Source of the DNA: a bacterium
GTDB taxonomy: Bacteria > Patescibacteriota > Gracilibacteria > Absconditabacterales > Absconditicoccaceae
Length of the DNA: 64,000 nt
Assembly: GCA_020627925.1 (NCBI GenBank)
Contig: JAHDFY010000006.1
Coordinates: 1 to 64,000 of the forward strand
Direction of reading: 5' to 3'
In this document: positions 29,616-41,320 of the stretch, one piece after another
Position numbering within the stretch: the stretch's first letter is position 1
How the letters are laid out: each line of letters opens with the position of its first letter
Notes under the pieces: model-generated
Databases searched by the model: none
What the model saw: only the letters and a program-made list of their open reading frames with translations
What the model was told of the DNA's origin: nothing
Made by a program: the position numbers and the translations under genes

Positions 29616-29650
29616 AATTCTCACTCTTGTAGTGGGAATTTTTTTTATTT
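29616..29650 (+). terminator. Rho-independent terminator
   Basis: AATTCTCACT (29616-29625) with AGTGGGAATT (29631-29640) and eight or more T residues close the large-orphan operon. Confidence 0.8.
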
Positions 29651-29724
29651 CCTTTTACAAGAAAACAAACTTCGTATACTAAAAAAGCGAATTTGAAAAT
29701 GCCTTTATCTATTCATAAAAAAAT

Positions 29725-31554
29725 ATGTGTGGAATATTTGCTTATCAATGAAACAAACAAGCGTTACCTATCTTACAACGTGGTTTAGAGAGATTGGAAT
29801 ATCGTGGTTATGACTCAGCCTGAGTCTGTGTCATGGATGCTCAAGGCTCAACCAAACTTATCAAATCAGTAGGAAAAGTAAGTGAACTTGAAAGTAAAAT
29901 TAGTAAACAAACAAAAGGCAAAGAAGAAGAACTGAACGCATTCACGCGTGGGATTGCTCATACACGTTGGGCTACTCATGGTGTCGCGTCAGAAGTGAAT
30001 ACCCATCCTCACCATGATGCAGGAAATCATTTCTACGTTATACACAATGGTATTATAGAGAACCATGCAAAACTCAAAAAACAACTAAGAGAAAAATGAT
30101 ATACATTTTATTCACAAACAGATTCCGAGGTTGTACCGGCTCTTTTGGCAGAGCATTGGACAGGGGATTTACTAGAAACAGTAGAAAAAGTACTGCCATT
30201 GCTGCATGGTGCATATGCACTGGTCATTATGACAACGCATGCACCAAACGAGATTGTTGCGCTCAAACGATGAAGCCCATTGATTTTGTGAACGGCGCCT
30301 GATGGTTTTTATTGTAGTTCTGATATGCAAGCGCTTGCCGGATACGCAACGCAAACAGTGACCTTGAGTGATGGTGAACTTGTCTATATCAAAAACAACG
30401 ATTATATTATCAAAGCAGAATGAAAAATAATCAAAAAAGACTTAGAAAAATTAGATATAAAAGCAATGGATGAATCAAGAGGAGAATATGAAACATTCAT
30501 GCGTAAAGAAATTGATGAGCAACCAGCCATTATCAGGAGAGCATTTATGGGAAGAGTGAATTTTGACGAAAAAGCAATTCATGCAGACGCAACCAAATAT
30601 CTCAAAGATAAAGAAATCCAAAAAGTCGTATTTGTGGGGTGTGGTACCTCATATAATGCTGGGCAAATGGGGGCTCTTTGGATGCAAAATATTGCAGGAA
30701 TTGATGCATCAGCCAAGATTGCAAGCGAATACATGCATCAAAGAATTCCCACCGACCCAAAAACATTGCATGTGTTTCTTTCACAATCATGAGAAACAGC
30801 AGACAGTATTGAAGTACTCAAACATATCAAAGATAAAGGAGGTCTAACGTTTGGGATTGTCAATGTCGTAGGTTCAACTATTGCGACGATGACTGATTGT
30901 GGTTTTTTCTTGAGAGCAGGGTATGAAATCGGTGTTGCTTCAACAAAAGCCTTTACTGCTCAAATGATCAATATTTTGATGCTCACACTTTTTTTGTGAA
31001 AAAAATGATCACTCAGTTATGACCGTTATACCAATATCCTCCATGCTATGAAAACAGTGCCTAGCCTGATGGAGCAAATCATTGCACAAGAAGATGCTAT
31101 TGCCAACGTAGCCAAAGAGATGAGCAGATTCAATAATATGTTTTTCTTGGGAAGAAAGTACGAGTACGTTGTTGCAGATGAAGGATCTCTCAAGCTCAAA
31201 GAACTAAGCTATATTCACTCAGAAAGCTATCCTGCTGGGGAACTAAAACATGGGCCTCTGGCACTTATTGAAGAATCTTTTCCTTGTGTCTTAATCGCTC
31301 CGCATGATGGATTATTTGAACAAAATATGTCTTCAATGGCTGAAATACAATCAAGAAAGTGAAAAGTTCTTGTTGTTTCTAACAGGGAAACAGAATGAGC
31401 AGACCGAATGATTACAATCCCCTCTGCGCATCCTGCTGTGATGCCTTTTTTGACAACGATGGTGGTGCAATTACTTTCATATCATGTTGCCAAAGAATTA
31501 GGAAGAGATATAGACAAGCCAAGAAACCTTGCAAAAAGTGTTACTGTGAAATAA
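29725..31554 (+). CDS. glmS: Glutamine-fructose-6-phosphate aminotransferase (isomerizing)
   Basis: 609 aa, the usual length. It makes glucosamine-6-phosphate from fructose-6-phosphate and glutamine, the first step to UDP-GlcNAc for the cell wall. Cys2 (MCGIFAYQG) is the glutaminase nucleophile; [21 protein letters not shown] and HNGIIENH mark the GATase domain. Two SIS domains follow ([10 protein letters not shown] near 305, [26 protein letters not shown] near 475), ending [10 protein letters not shown]. Many in-frame TGA codons at conserved Gly, e.g. residue 9. No glmS ribozyme structure is apparent in the short upstream region. Confidence 0.96.
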
Positions 31555-31567
31555 TAACCTATATGTA

Positions 31568-31595
31568 TTGACAAGATAAATTGATAATGTATAAT
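31568..31595 (+). promoter_or_regulatory. Predicted consensus sigma70-type promoter
   Basis: TTGACA (31568-31573), 16-base spacer, TATAAT (31590-31595): both hexamers match the consensus exactly. It drives the 142-aa gene. Confidence 0.8.
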
Positions 31596-31633
31596 ACATA
31601 TACATCATTAATTAAAACAAAACATCAATTTTT

Positions 31634-32062
31634 ATGAAAAAAATACTATATGTCGGAGATTTCTCTTTGGGTTTAGAATCTTTCGAAGATTGGGAGAATG
31701 GATTTGATAGAGATAAAATGGGGAAAGACCATCCTCCTATCTTAATTGATGGTCCAGATGGTCATATGGCGCTACTCGACTTTGAGGAGGATCAAACAAT
31801 CATCTTTACCAGAGTCATTTCTGATAATTTGTCAGATCCTGATTATAAGGCATCGAACACCTATTATCAAGTGTCTGTTGTTCCTGGTTTACTTAGGAAT
31901 GTAGACGAGATTAATAATTTTGATTACAAAGGAGCTCAATTAAGTATTTCTTGGGGTGATTACTTTGAGGAAGAAAAAACGATCCTAGGAATCAAAAATT
32001 TATATTTCTACTATTATGTAGAAATTGAATCTGATTTAGAGAGAATAGGATTTCTCTTGTAA
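31634..32062 (+). CDS. Hypothetical protein, 142 aa
   Basis: A soluble acidic protein with mixed alpha/beta composition and no signal peptide. No TGA among about eleven Gly codons. It has its own consensus promoter and terminator, making it a free-standing cassette. Family not recognised. Confidence 0.75.
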   Translation: MKKILYVGDFSLGLESFEDWENGFDRDKMGKDHPPILIDGPDGHMALLDFEEDQTIIFTRVISDNLSDPDYKASNTYYQVSVVPGLLRNVDEINNFDYKGAQLSISWGDYFEEEKTILGIKNLYFYYYVEIESDLERIGFLL

Positions 32063-32090
32063 TAACTCTATCAGAAAATTTATAAATAAA

Positions 32091-32122
32091 ATCATCAACC
32101 TGGATCAGGTTGATGATTTTTT
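32091..32122 (+). terminator. Strong terminator, bidirectional potential
   Basis: A perfect 12-bp stem ATCATCAACCTG / CAGGTTGATGAT with a GAT loop and T-run, between the 142-aa gene and the converging GH3 gene. Confidence 0.85.
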
Positions 32123-32188
32123 GTGAAATATTTTGCGGAATAGTTTAGTAGCCTCCTGGAGGTTCATAAAATTTCCCCTGATTATTCT

Positions 32189-33805
32189 CTACTCCTTCTC
32201 TTTGAGCCAGGTGAGCATTCATTCAACAAAGGTTCTTTGAGAGGTTGCTTTGGGGATTTTGTATTGCCCGCCAAGTCTGTTGGTTGCTTTGGCATAGGCA
32301 GTGAATGTTCCGGGAGCTACAAAATGCACAATTGGCTCTCCAAGCCAAAATTCTCCTACACTATTTTGCGTGGAACGCTTTGTTTTGTAGTCATCATTCA
32401 GCTCTTGTAGATACAGATCTATTTGTTGGCGAATGTTGGTCTGCTTTGCGGTGTTGTCGCAAATAGCATGAGGAACCTCCACAATCCATTCCAAACGTTG
32501 TATCCCGTCAGAATCTTTTCCTGTATTTCAAGTAACACTAAACAATGTAATTGCTGTATCCAGGCGAGCTATCGCGCTCATGACTTGGTGTTCAGAAACT
32601 TCCTCACCTGTCATATTGATCGACGCAGGCCTTCACAAAAGAGTGTATCTCAATGGTTGCACACAAGTAATTTGAATGATATCCATCGGGCAGCGGAGCA
32701 ATCAAGGAACGGAAACAATAAGACCTACTTTTTTGTTGAGCCATTGATCAGGGTGTTGGCATAGATCACTATAATCAACAATTTTGTCGTAATGTTTCTT
32801 AGGAATGTTCCACTCACTATCATAGTACTCTACAGGAATAAATTCCGCAAAAAATCACTGTGTAGGGCGATATTGCGTTTGTTGTTGATGTATCCCTCCA
32901 TTGTGATCTGTCCAGGCTTGAAAACCAAAAATACCCTCACTGGCATTATACACACCGACCAAATTTTCCTCCAGCGAGAGTCACATCGCAAGAAATGAAG
33001 ACAAAAATGGTTGTATCGAAACACCTCACCAAACAACAACCTCCAATGATGGTAAGACCTCCTTGATTGAAGTGCTGCCTTGCTGACCATGAAGTGCGAT
33101 AATTCTTTTCAACAACATCTCTTCCCATTTTGTTACTCCATAGAGAAGAGAAATATTTTTTTGAGGAAGTGTGTTTTCGTATAACACACTTTTTTGGCTC
33201 CATGGTTGTAGAAGCGTTTGTTTAGGGTATGCGTAGAGGAGTGAAGCAAGCAAAAAATTAGCTGATTGGGTAAGCAATGCCGATACATCACCGCCAATAT
33301 AATTATTTTTTTTGTCTACTTTTTGAATAGTTCATCCCAAAGAGTGATGCTTTCCTGCAAAAATTGTTGGTTTTTGACGTTTGCGGTGGATCATCGATTG
33401 CAAATACAAACCGTTGCGAATATTGGTTTTTTTGGTATCGCGAGTAAAAGGAATTCGCTTCCCTTTGCTAGTTGTTCACGATGATTTACTAAATGCTGTA
33501 ATTTTTCCTGGCCACAAAATATTCTTTTTTTTCATGGATTGAGGAATCCATTTTTTTTGATAGTCACTGCCTGTAATGATTGGAAGGTCACGTTTCCAGT
33601 GTTGTTGAAGTTTTTTTGCATTCCACTTATTCATTCCTAGAGAATGACCTATCGCAGTACGAGAAAATTGTTGATACAAAAAACGCTGATAGTCCTTTTG
33701 GTAGGACGCATAATGTTTGTCAAAATGCTCAAAACGAGGATAAGTTATTTTATCCAAGTAAAACGAAAAAAGATGAGCAAATAATTTTTTGATAGAGGTG
33801 ATCAT
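32189..33805 (-). CDS. GH3-family acyl-adenylating enzyme
   Basis: 538 aa. The ATP loop SSGTTSKGKRIP (about 108-119, its Gly from TGA) and VGVYNASEGIFGFQ (motif with YxxSEG) are the adenylate-forming signatures of the GH3 family. The N-terminus has the YQKDYQRFLYQQF helix common to bacterial GH3 proteins, and the C-terminal domain ends GPGTFTAYAKA-like (APGTFTAYAKATNRLGGQYKIPK). GH3 enzymes join amino acids to carboxylic acids in plants; bacterial roles are mostly unknown. About ten in-frame TGA codons. No neighbour reveals the substrate. Confidence 0.85.
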
Positions 33806-33870
33806 ACAAACAATCTAGTGTTTCATGGGTGGTTTGCAAGCGCTCACCAAAAAAATGATCACCATTGTGT

Positions 33871-35079
33871 TTATTCGTATCTTAGGGCATCAATAGGCTT
33901 CATTTTGGCTGCTTTTCTTGCTGGTCAAACACCAAACAACACTCACACAGACAATGAAAATACTATCGCAACCATGAGGGTATCAAAGTTCATCAGGGCA
34001 GGTATTCACGCAAATTGAAGTCCCGTAATAATTCCCCAACTCGCAAGCACTCACAAAAGACAACCAAACAATCAAAGAATAATTGACTCGGTCAAAAATT
34101 GAAGCATGATGTCACTATCTTTTGCTCCTATTGCTTTACGAATTCCTATTTCACGAGTTCTCTCGGTGACAGATACAAGCATAATATTCATTACTCCAAT
34201 TCCTCCGACCAAAAGGGCAATACCACCAATTCCTCATAAAGCTAATTGCAGTAGCGAAGTAATTGTATTAAATTGTTCTATAAACGTTTGCGTAGAAATA
34301 ACCTGAAATTGTGCATCATCTACATGAGTGGCTCCCGTACGCTTGAGCATGAGCAATTGAGTGAGTTGTAGCGCATAATCCAAATCAGTTCCTCTTTGTA
34401 TTTTGAGCACAAGATACTGATAAAATGGGTCTCACAAAAATTTGAGCTGCACGGTACTGACCGGTAAATACATCACCAGTGGAGAAAAAAAGCCAACGGT
34501 CGGCGCCTCACTGACACCAATTACTGTAAAATGTTGATCTCCAATAATAAGCTCTTTTCCTACGCCACTTTCTCCATCAAAGACCTCTTCTACAAAGTTT
34601 GATGAAACAACCACATAGTTCCTTGCGTGAGTAATATCTTGCTCAATAAATCGTCTTCCTTCTACAATATCAATCGATTCAATTACATCCATTCCCACAT
34701 CGACACCGGCCATTTGTTCAACATTGACGTTAAGACCGCGATAGGTAACCGGTTCGCTAATACTTGATCACGCCTCAATCTCATTCACAAACGGCATAGC
34801 CTGCTTGAGATAACTAATTTCAGCATCAGTAAAGCCAGGAAACTCTTGTGATCTTTGCGGATTGAATGGATTAAAATTTTGCCCAGCAATGAGAGTAATC
34901 GTATTTCTGGAAATATCATTAAGCTCGCTTGCTATTTGGTTTTGCAATCATTCAACGAGAGATACCATGACGGTAATCGACAGAACACCAATCACCAACC
35001 CCAAAATACTCAAAAAAGATCTGAGCTTATTGGCGCTGAGTGTACGTATTGCTTGTAATATATGATCAACCAGTAGCAT
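33871..35079 (-). CDS. MacB/FtsX-type ABC transporter permease
   Basis: 402 aa. N-terminal helix [26 protein letters not shown] is typical of MacB permeases. An extracytoplasmic domain follows (about 45-275), then three helices with [33 protein letters not shown], ending [16 protein letters not shown]. It is the last gene of the adaptor-ATPase-permease operon, 21 bases after the ATPase stop. Such systems move energy across the membrane to drive export or to remodel extracytoplasmic partners. About nine in-frame TGA codons. Confidence 0.9.
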
Positions 35080-35100
35080 GTTTTCCCTCACAAAATAAAG

Positions 35101-35793
35101 TTATTTTTTTCTTCTCTTTTGGGGTTTTTCGTCTGAAGTAATCAGTCCATCTTTGATGTGAATGACTCTTTGTGCAACAGATGCAACATCCGAATCATGC
35201 GTAATCATGATGATTGTTTTGCCTTCACGATGCAGTTCTTTGAATATTTTTAGGATGTCTTTTCCGGTTTTACTATCTAATGAACCAGTGGGCTCATCTG
35301 CGAGGATAAGTGCTGGATCATTGGCAAGAGCTCTTGCTATTGCGACTCTTTGTTGTTCTCCTCATGATAACATATCAGGAGTAGATGCGAGCCTATCACC
35401 CAACCCTACACGTTCCAATAACTTTTTTGCTCTTTGATACCTTTCTTGGTAACCCCATCATCTATAAGTGAGGGGAAGTTCGACTTGATATCTTGCTGCT
35501 AATCTTGGTAACAAATCAAAATCTTGAAAAACGAATCCAACAAACTCGCTACGCAATGATGCTTTTTCTCTTTCTGTAAGATCGTTTGACTGATGATCAT
35601 TGAAAATATACTCCCCAGAGCTAGGAACATCCAACATACCAATAAGGTTCATCATCGTCGATTTTCCTGATCCTGATGGTCACATGATTGCCAAAAATTC
35701 TCACTGTTTGATAGTGAGTGAGATTCCTTGTAGTACCGCAACATCTCTTCCTCCAATAAGGTAAGACTTGGTAACATTATTAAACACAATCAT
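35101..35793 (-). CDS. MacB/LolD-type ABC transporter ATP-binding protein
   Basis: 230 aa, a complete stand-alone ATPase: Walker [11 protein letters not shown]-loop [12 protein letters not shown], signature [15 protein letters not shown] (first Gly from TGA), Walker [14 protein letters not shown]-loop THDSDVA. The ADEPTGSLD form is typical of LolD/MacB/FtsE ATPases. It pairs with the permease downstream and the adaptor upstream. Five or so in-frame TGA codons. Confidence 0.93.
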
Positions 35794-35820
35794 GTTAAGA
35801 AACCATACAATTAAAATTAT

Positions 35821-37833
35821 TTATTCACTGCCAAATATACTATCTCATTCAGCACTAATGCCATATTGAGCAAAATCTTCATCAGTAATAACACTTGCAC
35901 GAATTTCGTCGCCCATGCTAACACCAGAAAGTACTTCAGTATAAAAATTATCACTCATTCCTACTGTTACTTCTTGGGGTAGTAGAGTATTATTTTCTTG
36001 TACAACATAAACAACCTGTTCTCCATTTACTTCGTCAATAGCAAGCGAAGGTACAACCAAAGTATCTCTTTTTTCTTCAACAGTGACGATAGCAAGTGCA
36101 GTCATCCCCGCATAAATAGTAATATTTTGTTTTTCTAAGAGAACGGTTGCTTTGTAGCTTGTCCCACCTCTTTTGTTGGGAATAGGGTTTCCATTGATGC
36201 TATCAATAGTCGATGAAATAGCTATCTGAGGGTATGCATCAAACGTCAGTAACACAGGATTTCATTCTTTCATATCCACGATATCAATTTGACTGACAGT
36301 CAGCTCTAATTCAATGAGATCAGGATTTTCAATGACAACAAATTCTCTATCTTCAAAATTGTATTGCTCTCATTCTGTTATGTCGATAGAACGAATGCGT
36401 CCATTAAACTCAGCAACAATTTGGTAATCATCTTTTTGTTCTCTAATATTTTCTATTGATAATTCTGCTTGACGCACAGCATTTTGAGCTTGATTAATAT
36501 CATACGAGTCAGGCCCATCAATAATGTCCTCTAGTTCTTGATAGGACAATGCTATATTGTTTTTTATGGTGTCAATTTTTGTTTGTTGTCTTTCTAGTTG
36601 ATTTGCTTGTGATGATTTTTGTGTAGCAATTCCTTCTTGAAGGAGAGCAATTTCATCATAAAGCGACTCGACCGAAACTTGTTGTTTTTTGTAATTAGTA
36701 ACCTGAGATGCAACATTGTTTTCAAAAGTAGATTGTTGCAAATCATCAGAAATTAATGCATCAATTCTTGCTCTCAACTGATTGAGTGAATCTCTATACG
36801 AAAGAAAAGATGTTCTTGCTGTTGCAACGGTTACTGCATGCGAATCAATGGTCGCTTCTGTATATGCAATACTTACTTCTGACGCATTAATGGCGTCAGA
36901 GGCATTGCTAGTCAGCATAACCAATACTTCCAATTCATTATACAAGTTGATAATGTAGGCAGCTAATGCTTTGGGAGTGCTTTCTATCGAATCAAGTGTG
37001 TTTCTTTGGTTCTTAAGTATATTGTATGAGTGAGAGATAGCAGATTTTGTTTTTCTTTTGAAAGAAGCATCATTAGAAGACAAATAGGCTTCATATTTAT
37101 CGTCATAGAGTCTAAATTGCGGACTGTAAGCAAAAATTTTATCCAACTCAACGATGTGACTTTCCATGTCATCAAGAGAAGCAAGAATCGTTGCTCTCAC
37201 ATCATTTATTGTTTGAGCGCTAGCGTGAAGCGTTTCATTGTTTTGTTCTTCTTGCGTTTCGACATTAGTAACCAGTGTTTTTGCAGATGTTTGTAGGCTT
37301 TGACGAGCAATTTCCAAATCTTTGCTACGTTGCGCTAGTTGGTTTTTTTTGGATTGTAATGATTGTTCTAATTGTTGAGTAAGAATGAGGTATTGCTCCT
37401 CTTCCAAATTAAGGTTATTTTGCATTTCACGTATTCTTGCACGTATTTGGCTTTGCGCAAGAGAGGTATCATTGTGAAGTAATTTTTGTAAGGCTAGTTT
37501 ACTATTGGCAAGTTGTAATTCGGCGTTTTTTAGGGTATTATTATACACATCCAAATCAAGCTCTGCCAACACTTGACCGGCTTCTACGTTGTCTCAGACA
37601 TTTGCAAATATTTTTGTAATTTTTCCTTCTTGACCAAAAGATAATTGTTGTTCGTCGAGCAGTTTTGCTTCACCAGAAACTTTTACTTCTACCAAAATAT
37701 CTCCCGTATTGACTACGTGGGTCGCAAACTCTAATCCATTTCCATTTTTGTATAAATAATAATATGACGAACCAATAATTGCTCCTGCCACAACAATAGT
37801 TCATCACAATCCCATCAAAAATTTCTTTGCCAT
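35821..37833 (-). CDS. HlyD/MacA-type membrane-fusion adaptor with very long coiled coil
   Basis: 670 aa, against roughly 370-400 for typical MacA. One N-terminal membrane helix (about 5-27), a first lipoyl half-motif (GQEGKITKIFANVGDNVEAGQVLAELD, about 66-92), about 390 residues of almost unbroken helix (90-480) with Gln/Leu/Asn heptads, then the second lipoyl half (VAEFNGRIRSIDITEGEQYNFEDREFVVI) and beta-barrel/membrane-proximal parts. The adaptor is first in an operon with ATPase and permease. Few TGA codons for its size, mainly at the domain borders. Confidence 0.88.
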
Positions 37834-38047
37834 ACCTTCTTTCCTAGCGATAAAAAAATAATCTTATACACAGCAAATAGATAACTTTTCCTGTATTGCT
37901 ATGATAAAAGCGTTTCACAACTAAGATTATGGCTTTAGGAGCAAAAACTCAAAATTTTATTGCACTAATTGTTGTATTGATGGACTTCTTTTATTTTTAC
38001 TATATAGTGCTCTATTGGATGTTTTATAAAAATAGTTTTACTATTGA

Positions 38048-39004
38048 TTATATGATTTTATTTGTGTCGCTATACTTTGTACGAAGCAAAAACATACAAC
38101 AACCAATAATAATGAGAAGAAAAAAGTTGTTTGCTTTGATCGTTTCGTAGTGTGTTGTCGATTTTTCATGATCTTTGATAAGACTTCCGATGGTATCAAA
38201 AATCGAAATAAAATCTTCTTGCGCAAAAACTTTATAAAAAACACCATCGCTAGCGATCGCAATACTTTCAAGTAATGCAAGATCAATGCTCGTAGTAACT
38301 CTTACACCATCATGCATTCTCCCAATAAGTTGCTCCTCGCGACCTATCCCCAAAACATAAATTGGCACATTGGCTTTTCCAGCAATATTTGCGGCTTCTC
38401 TTGGATTTATTCCTGTGTTAGCATCTCCATCAGTGAGCAAAATAATAATTCCTGATTTGCTATCACGTTGTGCTTCACTATGAAGCTTTTTCAAAGCTAA
38501 CAGTATTGCGTCTCCCATAGCTGTCCCTTGAAAATTATCCGTTGGGGGAAAATCAGCAAAGCTTGTATGAGAAAAAGCATTATATAACGCAGTATTATTG
38601 GTGCTAAATGGGAGATGTACAATTGATTGGCCAGCAAACGCAATAATCCCTATATTATAGCCACTCAGGTTGTCAATGAGGTGGAGGATAGATTGCTTTG
38701 CAGCTTCAAATCTACTGGGTAGAATGTCCGTAGCAGCCATGGAAATCGAAACGTCATATACTATTTGGACGTTCAATGTTTTTTCTTTGATTGTTTTTTC
38801 TCCAGTGATCCATTGTATATGAAGAGGGAGGAGAGATAAGCAAAAAATCAGTATGATAGTAACCGAGCAGGTGATAACTTTGCGGGTGGTCGAAATCATT
38901 CTTGTAGGTACGGCAAAATGAGGGCGTGGTTGTCGCCACCACCATCCCAAAGAAACAATGATTATTGCTAGGCTATAGGGCCACATTGCTGTTTCTCGTA
39001 CCAT
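38048..39004 (-). CDS. von Willebrand factor A domain membrane protein (BatA/BatB-like)
   Basis: 318 aa. Two N-terminal membrane segments, then a vWFA domain with the MIDAS motif DVSISM (near residue 84), GTAMGD (the Thr position) and LLTDGDANTG, and a C-terminal membrane helix (about 293-310). This layout is that of BatA/BatB and other membrane-tethered vWFA proteins that bind partners through a metal ion. ATGs at 39004 and 38986 are both possible. No TGA codon although it has about twenty Gly, unusual here. Confidence 0.88.
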   Translation of the reverse strand: MVRETAMWPYSLAIIIVSLGWWWRQPRPHFAVPTRMISTTRKVITCSVTIILIFCLSLLPLHIQWITGEKTIKEKTLNVQIVYDVSISMAATDILPSRFEAAKQSILHLIDNLSGYNIGIIAFAGQSIVHLPFSTNNTALYNAFSHTSFADFPPTDNFQGTAMGDAILLALKKLHSEAQRDSKSGIIILLTDGDANTGINPREAANIAGKANVPIYVLGIGREEQLIGRMHDGVRVTTSIDLALLESIAIASDGVFYKVFAQEDFISIFDTIGSLIKDHEKSTTHYETIKANNFFLLIIIGCCMFLLRTKYSDTNKII

Positions 39005-39016
39005 AAATCTTGCTAT

Positions 39017-39053
39017 CTAAAAAACATCATTGAACAGTTGTACGTCAATGATG
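39017..39053 (-). terminator. Terminator after the PrgI-like gene
   Basis: On the minus strand CATCATTGA (39053-39045) pairs with TCAATGATG (39033-39025), followed by TTTTTTAG. It separates the PrgI-like gene from the vWFA gene, whose start lies 13 bases further on. Confidence 0.7.
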
Positions 39054-39104
39054 CCTCTCATGCAAGTAGATTTTGTTTTCCACTATGGTATTTTTCAAAA
39101 AAAG

Positions 39105-39554
39105 TTAGATAAGTCAGCTTTCTTTGTATTTGTCATAACTCGATTTGTCTACTTCGAGGGTTTTTTTGTCTGCAGTTTGCTTTTTTTCTTTTCATTTTTG
39201 CTTCTTGATAATAAGATCTACTTCACTGTCTTTGGCAAAGTTTACTTGAAATTTCTCTGCCGAGTCCAAAAAATATGTTCTAATATATTTGGCCACAAAA
39301 GGTATAAGCGACAACTCAGACACTTTAAAAAAAGCAATAAAAATAAATATAAGCAGTATTGGTAAGGCCATAATAATTGCCACAACTCTCCCAAAACCAC
39401 TGCTGCTTGCCAATTGAAAAATACCCAAAAAACCAGCTATTCCTATAGCCAATATCAAAAGTTGTATAAGAGTCACACTAAATGGTCCAATATTGAAGGT
39501 CAGTGAGGCAAAAATACCTTTTTGTATGTTTCTTGGAAACAGTATCTTAGGCAT
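39105..39554 (-). CDS. PrgI-like / VirB3-like small membrane protein
   Basis: 149 aa. It begins with a short N-terminal arm (FPRNIQKGIFASLTFNIGPFSVTLIQLLIL) that runs into two closely spaced hydrophobic segments (about 27-50 and 60-80), then a soluble charged C-terminus with coiled-coil character. This is the layout of PrgI-family proteins, which sit beside VirB4-type ATPases in Gram-positive conjugation systems. No VirB4 is next to it here, so the call is tentative. Two in-frame TGA codons near the C-terminus. Confidence 0.5.
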
Positions 39555-39630
39555 AAAAACTGCTTGGTAAGCAATAAAATCTCCACTCTAAGTATATCGT
39601 TATCACACTATATTCGCAAATTTTTGTGTA

Positions 39631-39663
39631 CAAAAAAAAGAGATCAGAATAGATTGATCTCTT
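39631..39663 (-). terminator. Terminator after the 540-aa lipoprotein gene
   Basis: On the minus strand AAGAGATCA (39663-39655) pairs with TGATCTCTT (39646-39638), followed by seven T residues. Confidence 0.8.
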
Positions 39664-39676
39664 CTTAGTTGTTTTT

Positions 39677-41299
39677 TTATTGAGGAATAAACGAAGAAAG
39701 TTGTTCATCAAGCTTGTAGTGATCAGGAGCAAACGATGGTGTATCTACTCACAGGTTAGGTTGCGTAATGACAAAATGCTCTTCTGCAGCAATCGAGCCG
39801 TTTGCTATTTGATAGAGACTATAGCGCTGGGTAATATATGGTTTGTCGCTGATAGCTCCCATTGCATCAGCGGGATCAGGTCTCGCAATGTATAATATGT
39901 TGTCTTTTGTCTTGTGTAAGCCAACAATATCAATGCTTGCAGGAAATGATAACCATTGCAATTCCGTTGTATAACGTCATTTATACGATTTATCGCTATA
40001 GTCGTAGAGACATATTTCTACGGGTGTCGCTCCTTCTGGTTCGTTTGTAGTGCCTACAGGTCCATAGCTAATAAGTGTATTTCATTGGAATTGATGATTT
40101 CCCCACATCTCTCATCACATACATGCATAGTTGTTTAGTTCATCAACAGTTGCCGCAGCAACATCAATCATGACATGTTTTTTTATTCGCGAATCTTGAT
40201 ATTCGTCATACAGATGATATGCAGCATATAGATGGGTTCCATCCTTATTGATTTCATAGTGACTGACATGCGTCAAGAGATAGACAGACTTCTCGTTATG
40301 GCGAACATCTACAACATAGTCAAATGAACTCGCATCAGCAAATTCATAAACAACATAGGTTATCCCATTTGCAAAACCTTCGTTGTAAGTATTAGCATGA
40401 TAGATACTTCCTGCATATTCAGGATCTTTATCAATGTTATCCAAAGTACTATAATCTACAAAATTAGGTTGAATGCTAAACAGCAAATTGCTCGCTATCT
40501 TATCTGTCGCATTTTCGGAAAGAGTTGATCACTTGAGTGCTAATGACGAGTTAAGCGAATGTTGTCTTGTAACAAGATTAACAAATGTATCGTCTTTGTG
40601 AGCAAAATAATGTTCACTAAATCATCCGACTCACCCATTTCCCATTACAACAACAAGTCATGAACCATCAGCGTAAATATCTTGACGCGTAAGCACACTG
40701 ACAAATTCTTCCGTCGTATCTGCTGTTGGATAATACCATGACAGAGGAACAAAACCATCTTTTTTGTCATAAGAAACAGCAAATGCTTCTAGTTCCGTAC
40801 AGTTAGCAGCATTGGGCTGAAAATAAACAAAAACGTCTTTTCCACCCACGACATGATGATCAACCGTTGCATCAAATTCTGTGTTTTCAACAAACACAAG
40901 AGAATCAAAAGACAGTGTCTGATCACTTTTTTGCAAGGTAAAAGATCCCTGTTTATAGTGATCTCCTACAATACCACAAAAATCATTCTTTCCATCAACA
41001 ACTCCTTTGGTTGTTTGATTTGCAACAAAAGAAACTTTTTCTAATCATCAAGTTTGACTGCTATCACGTTCTTTTTCCTCATCACGAGAAAGCGATGCTT
41101 CATCATGATTTTTTTTATTTCCACTTGATAGGGTACTGGTTTCCATTTTTTCACCTGTTTGATTGGTTTTTGATCATGTTACCAATTGGTTTACATGTAC
41201 TTTTTGTTGCTCTCCAGATACGCTGGTATCTTGATCTTGATTTGTACCGCATCCTGCAAGCAACAATACCACGCAGCCCAGTATAAAAAACTTTTTCAT
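39677..41299 (-). CDS. Lipoprotein of unknown function, 540 aa
   Basis: Signal peptide with lipobox LLLAGC (Cys17), then a Ser/Thr/Lys/Glu-rich linker of about 75 residues and a large beta-rich domain. Several repeats of the type F/Y-x-V-x-x-x-x-H/D and many Tyr/Asp suggest a propeller or jelly-roll fold, but I do not recognise a family. Several in-frame TGA codons. It starts 21 bases after the lysS stop, so it is probably cotranscribed with lysS. It is anchored on the outer face of the membrane. Confidence 0.8.
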
Positions 41300-41320
41300 T
41301 ACCTTTGCTATGTGTTAAAA

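Noticed and set aside
37929-38150. 73-codon hydrophobic + strand frame
   Set aside because: Its last third is antisense to the well-supported vWFA gene, it has no homology I recognise and no TGA Gly. The 214-base gap 37834-38047 holds at most this doubtful frame.
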